Origin: JAAZHN01 sp964605575 | GTDB taxonomy: Bacteria > Bacillota_I > Bacilli_A > RF39 > UBA660 | Assembly (NCBI GenBank): GCA_964605575.1 | Contig: CAZSDG010000029.1 | Span: 1-11,467, forward strand | Length of the DNA stretch: 11,467 nt | Direction of reading: 5' to 3' | Part shown: piece after piece, positions 1 through 6,644 of the stretch | Numbering within the stretch: the stretch's first letter is position 1 | How the letters are laid out: each line of letters begins with the position of its first letter | Program-made: the position numbers and the translations under genes | The notes under the pieces: generated by a model | Told to the model about the DNA's origin: nothing | Databases searched by the model: none | Seen by the model: the letters and a program-made list of their open reading frames with translations, nothing else

Positions 1-51
1 CCGAAAGGTCGGGCAACCGGCGCAGGGGTTCGAATCCCTTTTCCTCCGCCA
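1..51 (+). tRNA. tRNA-Ser, 3' part only
   Basis: The window opens inside a tRNA. What remains is a long variable arm (stem GTCGG/CCGGC around GCAA), the T arm with GGTTCGAATCC, and an acceptor 3' strand ending TCCTCCGCCA. A long variable arm with this acceptor end matches Bacillota tRNA-Ser, whose 5' end begins GGAGG. The anticodon lies upstream of the window and cannot be read, so the isoacceptor is unknown. CCA is encoded. It is the first visible member of a four-tRNA cluster. Confidence 0.88.
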
Positions 52-61
52 ATTTTTATAT

Positions 62-139
62 CGCGGGATGGTAGCAGTTTGGTAGCTCGCCGGGCTCATA
101 ACCCGGAGGTCGTAGGTTCAAATCCTTCTCCCGCAACCA
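62..139 (+). tRNA. initiator tRNA-fMet (CAT)
   Basis: Complete cloverleaf with anticodon CAT at 97-99. Two initiator hallmarks are visible. The first base pair is a C1 x A72 mismatch (the gene starts CGCGGGA and the acceptor strand is TCCCGCA before ACCA). The anticodon stem has three consecutive G-C pairs (CCGGG/CCCGG) next to the loop. These separate it from elongator tRNA-Met and from tRNA-Ile2. CCA is encoded. It lies 10 bases after tRNA-Ser and 1 base before tRNA-Asp, so the cluster must be cut from one transcript. Confidence 0.96.
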
Positions 140-140
140 T

Positions 141-216
141 GGTTCCGTAGTGTAGCGGTTATCACGTCTGCCTGTCACGCAGAAGATCGCGGGTTCAATT
201 CCCGTCGGAACCGCCA
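141..216 (+). tRNA. tRNA-Asp (GTC)
   Basis: A 76-base cloverleaf with acceptor GGTTCCG/CGGAACC, anticodon stem TCTGC/GCAGA and anticodon GTC at 174-176. The T arm carries GGTTCAATTCC and CCA is encoded. Only 1 base separates it from tRNA-fMet and 3 bases from tRNA-Phe, so all belong to one processed transcript. Confidence 0.97.
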
Positions 217-219
217 TTT

Positions 220-295
<76 letters not shown>

Positions 296-302
296 GGTTA
301 CT

Positions 303-334
303 AAAAAATGCCCATTTAATGGGTTTTTTATTTT
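303..334 (+). terminator. intrinsic terminator of the tRNA operon
   Basis: A CCCAT/ATGGG stem with a 3-base loop is flanked by an A run on the left and TTTTTTATTTT on the right. The A and T runs can extend the stem. It sits just after the tRNA-Phe CCA end and before the next promoter, as expected for the end of a stable-RNA operon. Confidence 0.88.
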
Positions 335-345
335 CTTTTTTTTAA

Positions 346-374
346 TGTACATAAATAGATATTTTTGTTATAAT
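346..374 (+). promoter_or_regulatory. promoter of the 400-scpA-scpB operon
   Basis: A -35-like TGTACA (346-351), a 17-base spacer and a perfect TATAAT (369-374) preceded by TG at the extended -10 position (366-367). Transcription should start near 381, giving a leader of about 20 bases that carries the weak ribosome site GTAGG (386-390). Confidence 0.75.
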
Positions 375-399
375 TTAATTAGAATGTAGGAATGATAAA

Positions 400-1353
400 A
401 TGAATAATAACGAAGAAAAAGAAATGAAAAAAACAAATCAAGGATTAGAAGCAATAAAAATTGGTGAATTAAAACAACCAAAATCAAGATTGACATCACT
501 AATAATGTTTATTGTTATGAGTTTGTTTATTGCAGTTGTTTTCTTTTTACCAGATATTAATGATTTCATTAAAAAAATGACAACTCCTTCAACATCAACC
601 GATAAAACATCAGCAATTATTCTTGAAGATAATAATCAAAATCACTTTCCTCTAAATAATCAAAGTAAAATCTTCATTCAAAATCATCGTTTAACTAGAT
701 TTACTAAATATGATGATACTAAAACATTAGAATTTAAAATTGCTAATTATACTACAGAACAATCCAGCATCGATAGTAAAAATTGGTATATTAGATTTTA
801 TGATGAAAATAAAAATTATTTAGACTTTGTCAAGATAACAGGACAAATAATTCCTCCAGATAAAGAAATGAATTTTAAGGTAAATTTAAATGAAAATACT
901 AACCAAGCTAAATTTATATTAGTTGGTAAAATAGAAGAAAGTGACTATCCAGAGGTTAAATATACTATAAACGAAGAAGGGGAAAAATATTTTACTTGTG
1001 AAAAAAACAAAAAACAATTTAGCTACTTTTTCAACGAAAATAAATTGTTTAAAGTAATCGAATATTATGAGGCAAATAATGCAGAATTGGATAAATCTAA
1101 TGAATTTGGCGAAGGAAATATTCCTTTGTCAGAGGTTGTCAAAGAAACTTATGAAGTAAAATATAATAATTTTGAAAATAATCCAAATGTTGAAGCGACA
1201 TTTGTAACCTCTGCTTCTGGTTTTATTTATAAGGTAATAATTGATCTAAGTGATGGAAAATTTACAAGTATAGACGAAAAATATTTTACTAAAGATGTTG
1301 AATCTAAAAAAATATTCTTTGCAATGAAATCAGAAGGATTCGATTGTAAGTGA
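400..1353 (+). CDS. single-pass membrane protein of unknown function, upstream of scpA
   Basis: I do not recognise a family for this 317-residue protein. It has a charged cytoplasmic N-terminus (1-30), one hydrophobic helix at about 31-51, a Ser/Thr-rich linker (about 61-71) and an outer region of about 245 residues. The outer region appears to have two parts. Residues 85-190 look beta-rich. Residues 195-317 start with a YFTC motif and end in GFDC, so Cys200 and Cys316 could form a disulfide. The second part vaguely recalls small Bacillota lipoprotein domains, but this is only an impression. The start follows GTAGG by 9 bases; a second in-frame ATG is at 424. The stop overlaps the scpA start (GTGA), so translation is probably coupled to scpA. 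Being a real gene is well supported; its function is not. Confidence 0.8.
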   Translation: MNNNEEKEMKKTNQGLEAIKIGELKQPKSRLTSLIMFIVMSLFIAVVFFLPDINDFIKKMTTPSTSTDKTSAIILEDNNQNHFPLNNQSKIFIQNHRLTRFTKYDDTKTLEFKIANYTTEQSSIDSKNWYIRFYDENKNYLDFVKITGQIIPPDKEMNFKVNLNENTNQAKFILVGKIEESDYPEVKYTINEEGEKYFTCEKNKKQFSYFFNENKLFKVIEYYEANNAELDKSNEFGEGNIPLSEVVKETYEVKYNNFENNPNVEATFVTSASGFIYKVIIDLSDGKFTSIDEKYFTKDVESKKIFFAMKSEGFDCK

Positions 1354-2063
1354 AACCAAAATTTATTATAAAAGATTTTGAAGGTCCTCTGGATCTTTTA
1401 CTTCATTTGCTTAAAGAAGCAAAGATGGATATTTATGATATAAAAATAGTTGAAATTACTGATCAATACATGCAGTTTATTTATAATATGGAAGAATTGA
1501 ATATTGATGTTGCTAGTGAATATCTAGTGATGGCCTCTGAGTTACTAAATTTGAAAAGTAGGCATCTATTAAATCAAGAAGACGAAGAATCAGAAGAAGA
1601 TGGTATTCATTCGGTAGAAGAATTACAAGCAAGAATAATTGAATATGAAAAATATAAAAATATTACTAGTGATTTTAAAGATTTGGAAGAAAAAAGAAGT
1701 GAAGTTTACACAAAATTTCCGTCATTATTATCAGAGTATATTGAGCAAGATGTAGAAATCAATACAGATATAAGTGTTAATGATCTACTTGATGCCTTTT
1801 CTTTATTTTTAGAAAGGCAAAAATTAAATAAACCATTAAAAACTAAAATTGTTAAAAGCGAGTATAATGTTGAAGATAGATGTAAAACAATTAGGAAAAT
1901 ATTAAAAGAAAAAAAGAAAATCGATTTTACTGAATTGTTTGATATAATAACAAAGGAGTATGTAGTTGTGACTTTTTTATCAATTTTAGAATTAGCAAAA
2001 AAAGATGAAATAAAATTACAGCAGGATAAAAATTTTGGCACAATAATGATAGAAATGAAGTGA
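1350..2063 (+). CDS. scpA: segregation and condensation protein A (kleisin)
   Basis: ScpA is the kleisin of the bacterial SMC-ScpAB condensin. It bridges the two SMC heads and is needed for chromosome compaction and separation in the cytoplasm. The N-terminus has the family signature: FEGPLDLLLHLL at about 10-21 followed by the helix with DIYDIKIVEITDQY, which forms the SMC-neck binding bundle. An acidic middle (about 76-90) and a C-terminal winged helix (about 165-237) follow. The length of 237 is usual. The start is GTG, overlapping the upstream stop, with AGAAGG 12 bases before it. It is followed after 4 bases by scpB, the standard pair. Recognition is strong. Confidence 0.96.
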   Translation: MKPKFIIKDFEGPLDLLLHLLKEAKMDIYDIKIVEITDQYMQFIYNMEELNIDVASEYLVMASELLNLKSRHLLNQEDEESEEDGIHSVEELQARIIEYEKYKNITSDFKDLEEKRSEVYTKFPSLLSEYIEQDVEINTDISVNDLLDAFSLFLERQKLNKPLKTKIVKSEYNVEDRCKTIRKILKEKKKIDFTELFDIITKEYVVVTFLSILELAKKDEIKLQQDKNFGTIMIEMK

Positions 2064-2067
2064 ACTA

Positions 2068-2631
2068 ATGAATAATTTGCTGGGAGTATTAGAAGGAATA
2101 CTTTTTGTGGTTGGTGATGAAGGTATAACATTAAAAAGCATTTGTGAAATTTTGGAAATAGAAATGTCTGAAGCAAAAGATCTTTTAATGGAACTAAAAA
2201 AAACTTATGAAAATGATACAAGAGGAATAAGAATAAGTTTTTTGGGAGACGCTTTTAAATTAACGACTAAAAGCGAGCATAAAGAATATTATCACAAGAT
2301 TGCCGAATCACCAGATGTTAATAATTTAAGCCAAGCAGCTTTAGAAATATTAGCAATAATCGCCTATAATCAGCCGATTACTAGAGTAGAAGTGGATGAA
2401 TTAAGAGGAGTTAGCTCTTCCCAAATAATTAGGAAGTTAGTTGCTCGAGGGTTTTTAAAAGAAGCTGGTAAAGCCAATACGCCAGGAAGACCGAATATTT
2501 ATAAAACAACATCATTTTTTCTAGATTACTTTGGTTTAGCGACTATTAATGATTTACCAGAAATAAAAAAAGAAAACCAAACATCAGAAAAAGAAATGGA
2601 ATTATTTACTAGCATTTATAAAGATGAATAA
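2068..2631 (+). CDS. scpB: segregation and condensation protein B
   Basis: ScpB forms a dimer of two-winged-helix subunits that binds the central part of ScpA in the SMC condensin complex. This 187-residue protein has both winged helices (about 1-80 and 85-160). It carries the conserved second-domain stretch ALEILAIIAYNQPITR (91-106) followed by a V..LRGVSS loop (108-117). It also has the GRPNIYKTT strand near 140-148. The C-terminal 25 residues are polar and probably disordered. It starts 4 bases after the scpA stop with only a weak ribosome site (GAAG near the scpA stop), so it probably depends on coupling. No terminator is visible between it and tRNA-Leu. Confidence 0.96.
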   Translation: MNNLLGVLEGILFVVGDEGITLKSICEILEIEMSEAKDLLMELKKTYENDTRGIRISFLGDAFKLTTKSEHKEYYHKIAESPDVNNLSQAALEILAIIAYNQPITRVEVDELRGVSSSQIIRKLVARGFLKEAGKANTPGRPNIYKTTSFFLDYFGLATINDLPEIKKENQTSEKEMELFTSIYKDE

Positions 2632-2633
2632 AG

Positions 2634-2662
2634 TTTTTTAATAGGAAAAAGTATGATACAAT
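2634..2662 (+). promoter_or_regulatory. possible promoter of tRNA-Leu
   Basis: TACAAT (2657-2662) with a T-rich, poor -35 (2634-2639) 17 bases upstream. TATGAT (2652-2657) is an alternative -10. Either puts the start only a few bases before the tRNA 5' end. Readthrough from scpB is also possible because no terminator intervenes. Confidence 0.45.
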
Positions 2663-2670
2663 TTCTTTAG

Positions 2671-2757
2671 GCCCGTGTGATGGAACTGGTAGACGTGCTG
2701 GATTCAAAATCCAGTGGTAGTAATACCGTGTCGGTTCAAGCCCGACCATGGGCACCA
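2671..2757 (+). tRNA. tRNA-Leu (CAA)
   Basis: An 87-base class II tRNA with acceptor GCCCGTG/CATGGGC, anticodon stem CTGGA/TCCAG and loop TTCAAAA, with anticodon CAA at 2705-2707. It has a long variable arm, a T arm with GGTTCAAGCCC and an encoded CCA. It reads UUG. Its C34 is the known substrate position of TrmL, which is encoded at 10090-10602. It stands alone between scpB and the trigger-factor-like gene. Confidence 0.97.
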
Positions 2758-2765
2758 AAATTAAT

Positions 2766-2807
2766 AATAACCGTGTTGATAAATTGCCGAAATATCAAGA
2801 GGTTATT
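2766..2807 (+). repeat. nested inverted repeat after tRNA-Leu
   Basis: The outer arms AATAACC (2766-2772) and GGTTATT (2801-2807) enclose the inner arms TTGATA (2776-2781) and TATCAA (2793-2798). A small internal loop (GTG/GA) and an 11-base apical loop complete a two-part hairpin. There is no T run directly after it, so it is not a classic terminator. It may mark the 3' end of the tRNA transcript or act as an operator or leader structure for the next gene. Confidence 0.6.
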
Positions 2808-2813
2808 TATAAA
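2784..2813 (+). promoter_or_regulatory. possible promoter of the trigger-factor-like gene
   Basis: TTGCCG (2784-2789), an 18-base spacer and TATAAA (2808-2813). The -35 falls in the loop of the nested inverted repeat and the -10 directly follows its right arm, so the repeat would overlap the polymerase footprint. The boxes are only moderately good. Confidence 0.45.
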
Positions 2814-2839
2814 AGAATATTTAAAACATAGGAGGTTTT

Positions 2840-3871
2840 ATGAAAGGTAAAAAAAAGATAATTTGGTTAGCAATAGGAGTATTATTAATAATAATTTTTG
2901 CTAATTCAAACAGTAAATCAAAAGTAATACTAGGCGAATATAAAGGAATAAAGGCAGAAAAAACTAAAGTTGTTGTTACAGATAAACAAATAAATGATCA
3001 AGTAAACACTAATATTATGGATAATATTAAACCATCAGTTATTAAAGACCGTGCCGTTATCAAAGGTGATATTGCTAATATTGACTTTGTGGGAAAAGTT
3101 AATGGTGTAGCCTTTGAGGGTGGAGCGGCAGAAAAGTATGATCTAACTATTGGTTCTGGTAACTTTATTCCAGGCTTTGAAGATCAAATCATCGGAATGA
3201 AAACTGGTCAAACAAAAGACCTTAAAGTGACGTTTCCAGACCCATATCAAAACAATCCAGAATTAGCTGGAGTAGAAGCTGTCTTTACAACAAAATTAAA
3301 TTCAATTTCTGCTAAAAAGAAACCCGATAAAATTACTGATGATTTAATTAAAAAAACTTTTAAAGAATACTCTACTTTAAAAGAATACCGTGCTTCTGTT
3401 CGTAAAGAATTAGAGACAAAAGCCAAAGAAGAAATAGAAAAAACTGTAGCCAATGAAGTTTGGGCTGAAATTTTAGCTAATGCTAAGTTTGAAACCATAT
3501 CTGGTAAAAAAACAAAGTATTATGAAAAGCTATTTGTAGAAAATCATACAGCTTATGCAGAATTATATAATGTTTCACTCCAAGAATTTATTGAAAAATA
3601 CTTAGGGATGAATCAAACAGAATTTAATCAAGAAAAAGAAAAATATGCAAAAGAAACAGTTAAAACCTTCGCGCTTTCTGAAGCTATTGCTGAAAAAGAA
3701 AATATAACTGTTAGCAAAGAAGAATTTGATAATTATATGAAAGATACAAGCTTTAATGATGAAAGAAAAAAACTGTTCGCCGAGAATGTACAAGACGAAT
3801 TATTATATAAGAAAGTTTTAGAATTTGTGGTTAGTAAAGCGGAAATAATTGAAGTTGATAAAAAAGATTAA
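2840..3871 (+). CDS. membrane-anchored trigger-factor-like FKBP peptidyl-prolyl isomerase
   Basis: A 343-residue foldase predicted to act outside the membrane. A basic N-terminus and one hydrophobic helix (about 7-21) lead into a short linker with no Cys, so it is anchored by a helix rather than a lipid. An FKBP-type domain lies at about 70-157, with GDIANIDFVGKVNG, FIPGFEDQIIGMKTGQ and the trigger-factor-style ending FPDPY...LAGVEAVF. The rest (about 160-340) is helical and charged, like the trigger factor C-terminal chaperone domain. The N-terminal ribosome-binding domain of true trigger factor is absent, so I avoid the symbol tig. By family knowledge it should help exported proteins fold, in a role like PrsA. 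The start is set by a strong AGGAGGT (2830-2836), 3-4 bases before ATG. It is monocistronic, with its own terminator. Confidence 0.88.
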   Translation: MKGKKKIIWLAIGVLLIIIFANSNSKSKVILGEYKGIKAEKTKVVVTDKQINDQVNTNIMDNIKPSVIKDRAVIKGDIANIDFVGKVNGVAFEGGAAEKYDLTIGSGNFIPGFEDQIIGMKTGQTKDLKVTFPDPYQNNPELAGVEAVFTTKLNSISAKKKPDKITDDLIKKTFKEYSTLKEYRASVRKELETKAKEEIEKTVANEVWAEILANAKFETISGKKTKYYEKLFVENHTAYAELYNVSLQEFIEKYLGMNQTEFNQEKEKYAKETVKTFALSEAIAEKENITVSKEEFDNYMKDTSFNDERKKLFAENVQDELLYKKVLEFVVSKAEIIEVDKKD

Positions 3872-3873
3872 GT

Positions 3874-3898
3874 AAGAGAAAATATTTTCTCTTTTTTT
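3874..3898 (+). terminator. intrinsic terminator after the trigger-factor-like gene
   Basis: A perfect 20-base dyad (3874-3893, AAGAGAAAAT and its complement) is followed directly by a run of Ts to 3898. It begins 2 bases after the stop codon. Confidence 0.88.
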
Positions 3899-3930
3899 AT
3901 GATAAAAAAGTGTAAAAATAAATGTTGCAC

Positions 3931-3962
3931 TTGACATTGTACTTATTATTTTGTGATATAAT
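3931..3962 (+). promoter_or_regulatory. promoter of the deacetylase gene
   Basis: A perfect TTGACA (3931-3936) and a perfect TATAAT (3957-3962) with the extended TG (3954-3955). The spacer is 20 bases, longer than usual, so polymerase may rely mostly on the extended -10. The start would fall at about 3969, inside or next to the ribosome site AGGTGAT (3968-3974). Confidence 0.65.
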
Positions 3963-3978
3963 CAAATAGGTGATATAA

Positions 3979-5406
3979 ATGAGAAGAACATTGAAACCAG
4001 AAGTAATAATCATCAGTACTATTTTTATGGCACTAGTCGCGATAATACTTTTAATGCTGCCCAAAGATATTTATATTGTGAAGTTTGAACCGCTAGTTCG
4101 TATTGGTTTGAACTCAGAAGAAAAAATTGATAAGGTTAAAATGTGTTATGGAAGCAGGTATTTTCATGGTGAAGGTTCTTGTCAAGATATTTCAAAAAAC
4201 ATTACAGTAACAGGAAAAATTGATAATAAGAAAATAGGCAATTATGTATTAGTATATTCAATTGACTATAAAGGAATAAAAAGAACTTTAAATCAAACAA
4301 TTCAAGTATATGATAATGAAAAACCAGAAATTGATTTTTTAGGTGTAGAAGTGGTTTCAAAATGCCCTAATGGCAAAATATCGGAAAGTGAATTTAAAGC
4401 AAGTGATAAACAAGATGGTGATTTAACAAAAAAAGTAAAAAGAAAGATTGAAAAAGACAAATATGTATATACAGTAACAGATTCTGCAGGTAATAAAGCA
4501 GAGGCAACTAGGTCTATTTTAGAAGGGGATTTAATCCCGCCAATAATTGAATTAAAAAGTGGCAATGAAATAAAAATCGCTTTAAATGAAAAATATATAG
4601 AGCCTGGATACATTGTTACTGATAATTGTGTTGATGATTTAAGCAGCAAAGTAACTATAGAAGGTACAGTCGATTCTAGCGTTGAAGGGGTATATTTTCT
4701 TACATATTTGGTGACAGATGAATCAAACAATCAAGCTTCAATTGTTAGAAAGGTTATTGTCGGTAATCCAAAAGAGCAACCTGCTCAAAAAGTTGTTTAT
4801 TTAACTTTTGATGACGGACCAGGTATTTATACTGGACAAATTTTAGATGTATTAAAGAAATATGATGTCAAAGCAACGTTTTTTGTGACTGCTCAATTTA
4901 AAAATTATTTACCAATATTAAAAAGAATTCATGAGGAAGGCCATAGTATTGGAGTTCATAGTTATTCCCACGTATTTAAAAACATATATGCTAGTGAGGA
5001 TAATTTCTTTGCTGATATTGATAAAATAAATGCAATCATAAAAGAACATACTGGTCAGCATTCTAGGTTACTAAGATTTGCTGGTGGTGGTTCTAATCGA
5101 GTGTCTAAGTTTAATCCAGGTATAATGACTAGACTGGCAAAAAAAGTAACAGAAAATGGTTATGCATATTTTGACTGGAATGTGGATAGTAATGATACAT
5201 CTCTTACTAGTCCAGACAAAATAGCTAATAAAGTAATCGAACAATTAAAATATAAATCATTATTTTATATAGTATTGCAACATGACATTAAAGTTGCAAA
5301 TATTAAATCAGTTGAAAAAATTATTGAATTTGGTTTAAAGAACAACTATGTATTTAAGCCCCTAACAGTCAATAGCCCAACTGTTCATCATCAAATTAAT
5401 AACTGA
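3979..5406 (+). CDS. membrane-anchored polysaccharide deacetylase with Ig-like domains
   Basis: A NodB-type deacetylase (carbohydrate esterase family 4) likely to remove N-acetyl groups from peptidoglycan or another wall glycan. Of its 475 residues, 8-27 form a membrane helix. About 30-262 hold two or three beta-sandwich units of the DUF5011/Ig-like type (repeats around GNYVLVYSIDYKG, KYVYTVTDSAGN and GVYFLTYLVTDESNN). About 267-460 is the catalytic domain. Catalytic motifs are visible: TFDDGPG with Asp278 and metal ligand Asp279; metal ligands His327 and His331 in HSYSH; RFAGGGS at 366-372 (Ala where Pro is usual); DWNVDS at 399-404; and QHD with His435. Cys56/68 and Cys129/217 may form disulfides. 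AGGTGAT, 4 bases before ATG, supports the start. No terminator is seen after it. Confidence 0.93.
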   Translation: MRRTLKPEVIIISTIFMALVAIILLMLPKDIYIVKFEPLVRIGLNSEEKIDKVKMCYGSRYFHGEGSCQDISKNITVTGKIDNKKIGNYVLVYSIDYKGIKRTLNQTIQVYDNEKPEIDFLGVEVVSKCPNGKISESEFKASDKQDGDLTKKVKRKIEKDKYVYTVTDSAGNKAEATRSILEGDLIPPIIELKSGNEIKIALNEKYIEPGYIVTDNCVDDLSSKVTIEGTVDSSVEGVYFLTYLVTDESNNQASIVRKVIVGNPKEQPAQKVVYLTFDDGPGIYTGQILDVLKKYDVKATFFVTAQFKNYLPILKRIHEEGHSIGVHSYSHVFKNIYASEDNFFADIDKINAIIKEHTGQHSRLLRFAGGGSNRVSKFNPGIMTRLAKKVTENGYAYFDWNVDSNDTSLTSPDKIANKVIEQLKYKSLFYIVLQHDIKVANIKSVEKIIEFGLKNNYVFKPLTVNSPTVHHQINN

Positions 5407-5410
5407 TCTA

Positions 5411-5439
5411 TTGCATAATTAACTCCTTTATGATATAAG
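5411..5439 (+). promoter_or_regulatory. promoter of the LysR gene
   Basis: TTGCAT (5411-5416), a 17-base spacer and TATAAG (5434-5439) with extended TG (5431-5432). The start is expected near 5446, leaving a leader of about 36 bases. TGATATAAG recurs in looser form (TGATAATATAAG) at about 5459-5470, just before the ribosome site GGGAGGA. The pair may be an autoregulatory site. Confidence 0.7.
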
Positions 5440-5481
5440 TAATATATATGGATAGAACTTGATAATATAAGGGAGGATTAT

Positions 5482-6366
5482 ATGAACGTTAGTTATGATT
5501 TATTAAAAATATTTTATATAGTTGCTAAAAATCAAAGCATTTCAAAGGCAGCAAAAGTTCTTAGTGTTTCGCAACCAGCCGTATCTCAATCGATTCAAAA
5601 TTTAGAGAAGGCTTTAGCTGGACAATTATTTATTCGCTCTAAAAAAGGTGTTACGTTAACCGAAGAAGGTAAATCTTTATTTACTTATGTTAATGAAGGC
5701 ATGAATTTGATATATAATGGTTTAGAAAAATTCCAAGAATTGAAAAATTTAGAAGTTGGAAAAGTCAAAATAGGTGCTAATCCGATTATTAGTAAGCATA
5801 TACTAATGCCATATTTAAAAAAATATCATGATAAATATCCAAACATTGAAATTGAACTTGTTCACGATATAACAGCAAATTTGTTAAAACAATTAAAAAT
5901 AGGTAATATTGATATCGTTATAATGTCTGTGCCTAGAAAAGACTTTCCTGATTTTGAAATATCTGGCTTTAAAGATGTTCAAGATGTATTTATTGCTAAT
6001 AACAAATATTATGAAAAAGCCAAGTCTTCATCAAACATCCATGAATTATTGAAATTGCCTATTATAGTTGAAAAAAATCCGTCAATTAGTCGAGCATATT
6101 TTGACTTATTATTAAAATCAAGAAATTTAGATTATCCACCAAGTATGGAAGTAGATAGTCAAGATCTATTAATTGACTTTGTTGCAAATGGTTTTGGTAT
6201 TGGTTTTGCAACTAAAGAGTATATAGAAGATGAATTAGAAAATCAAAAAGTATTTATAATAGATGTTGGTCAAATTCCTAAAAGAAAAGTTGGCTTAGCT
6301 ATCTCTAAAAAAGGTAATATTAGCCTGAGTGCTAAAAAACTTGTTGATTTAATCAAAGAAAATTAA
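5482..6366 (+). CDS. LysR-family transcriptional regulator
   Basis: A 294-residue protein with the full LysR layout. A winged HTH covers about 1-60, with the core SKAAKVLSVSQPAVSQSIQNLE followed by LFIRSKKGVTLTEEGK. A linker helix (about 65-88) leads to a two-lobed effector-binding domain (about 90-292) with VGKVKIG, IDIVIMSVP and VANGFGIGFAT. Family members bind DNA as tetramers and respond to a small ligand; the ligand cannot be told from sequence. The start is well set by GGGAGGA 4-5 bases upstream. It lies 75 bases after the deacetylase gene in the same direction, with its own promoter. Unlike many LysR genes it has no divergent target next to it, so its regulon is unclear. Confidence 0.94.
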   Translation: MNVSYDLLKIFYIVAKNQSISKAAKVLSVSQPAVSQSIQNLEKALAGQLFIRSKKGVTLTEEGKSLFTYVNEGMNLIYNGLEKFQELKNLEVGKVKIGANPIISKHILMPYLKKYHDKYPNIEIELVHDITANLLKQLKIGNIDIVIMSVPRKDFPDFEISGFKDVQDVFIANNKYYEKAKSSSNIHELLKLPIIVEKNPSISRAYFDLLLKSRNLDYPPSMEVDSQDLLIDFVANGFGIGFATKEYIEDELENQKVFIIDVGQIPKRKVGLAISKKGNISLSAKKLVDLIKEN

Positions 6367-6367
6367 A

Positions 6368-6384
6368 ATACTATGGTATACTAT
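6368..6384 (+). repeat. tandem ATACTAT repeat over the HTH-gene promoter
   Basis: ATACTAT occurs at 6368-6374 and again at 6378-6384, a 10-base period that places both on the same DNA face. The second copy contains most of the -10 box TATACT (6377-6382). This is the arrangement expected of an autoregulatory operator for the regulator encoded just downstream; binding is inference. Confidence 0.55.
6374..6382 (+). promoter_or_regulatory. extended -10 promoter of the small HTH gene
   Basis: TG-G-TATACT, an extended -10 element without a good -35 at the right distance. The start is expected near 6389, leaving a leader of about 16 bases that begins just before AGGTGA (6395-6400). Confidence 0.55.
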
Positions 6385-6404
6385 TCGTAGTAGTAGGTGA
6401 ACAG

Positions 6405-6617
6405 ATGGAAAAAAATATTGTTCTAGAAAAACTGAGAAAAAAGAATAAGTTTAGCTATCAACAGATGGCGGATTACATTGGAGTTAGTAAACCTTATTAT
6501 TGGCAATTAGAAAATAACCAAAGAAGGCTATACTATGATTTAGCAGTTAAAATTGCTAAAGCCCTAAAAGTTAAACCAGATGATATCTTTTATCATCAAT
6601 ATGAAAATGGTAAGTAA
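6405..6617 (+). CDS. small Cro/CI-type (XRE) HTH regulator
   Basis: A 70-residue protein that is essentially one helix-turn-helix domain. The pattern LRKKNKFSYQQMADYIGVSK, then WQLENNQRRLYYDLAVKIAKAL and KPDDIF, is the five-helix Cro/C1 fold. Here the usual Y..IE recognition helix reads YYWQLENNQR. Such short single-domain proteins are typical regulators of neighbouring genes in mobile, stress or toxin-type modules. AGGTGA (6395-6400), 4 bases before ATG, sets the start. A hairpin terminator begins at its stop codon, and the AAA+ gene follows 71 bases later in the same direction. I infer that it controls its own promoter and possibly that of the AAA+ gene. Confidence 0.92.
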   Translation: MEKNIVLEKLRKKNKFSYQQMADYIGVSKPYYWQLENNQRRLYYDLAVKIAKALKVKPDDIFYHQYENGK

Positions 6618-6644
6618 TATGTCTAGTACATATTATTTTATTTG
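6612..6644 (+). terminator. hairpin terminator at the HTH-gene stop
   Basis: TAATATGT (6615-6622) pairs with ACATATTA (6628-6635) around the loop CTAGT, then TTTTATTTG follows. The stem can be extended by A-T and G-U pairs and contains the stop codon. It is AT-rich, so it is a moderate terminator. The right arm can instead pair with a later copy at 6648-6657. Confidence 0.6.

Noticed and set aside
62..139. Reading the CAT tRNA as elongator Met or Ile2.
   Set aside because: The C1 x A72 mismatch and three G-C pairs in the anticodon stem identify the initiator.
1706..2221. A long open frame on the minus strand across the scpA-scpB junction.
   Set aside because: It is antisense to two certain genes, Leu/Phe/Ser-rich as expected of a shadow in AT-rich DNA, and has no ribosome site or motif.
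2840..3871. Calling the FKBP protein true trigger factor (tig).
   Set aside because: It lacks the ribosome-binding N-terminal domain and has a membrane helix instead.
4302..4730. An open frame on the minus strand inside the deacetylase gene.
   Set aside because: It is antisense to a gene with clear family motifs and has no promoter or recognisable domain.
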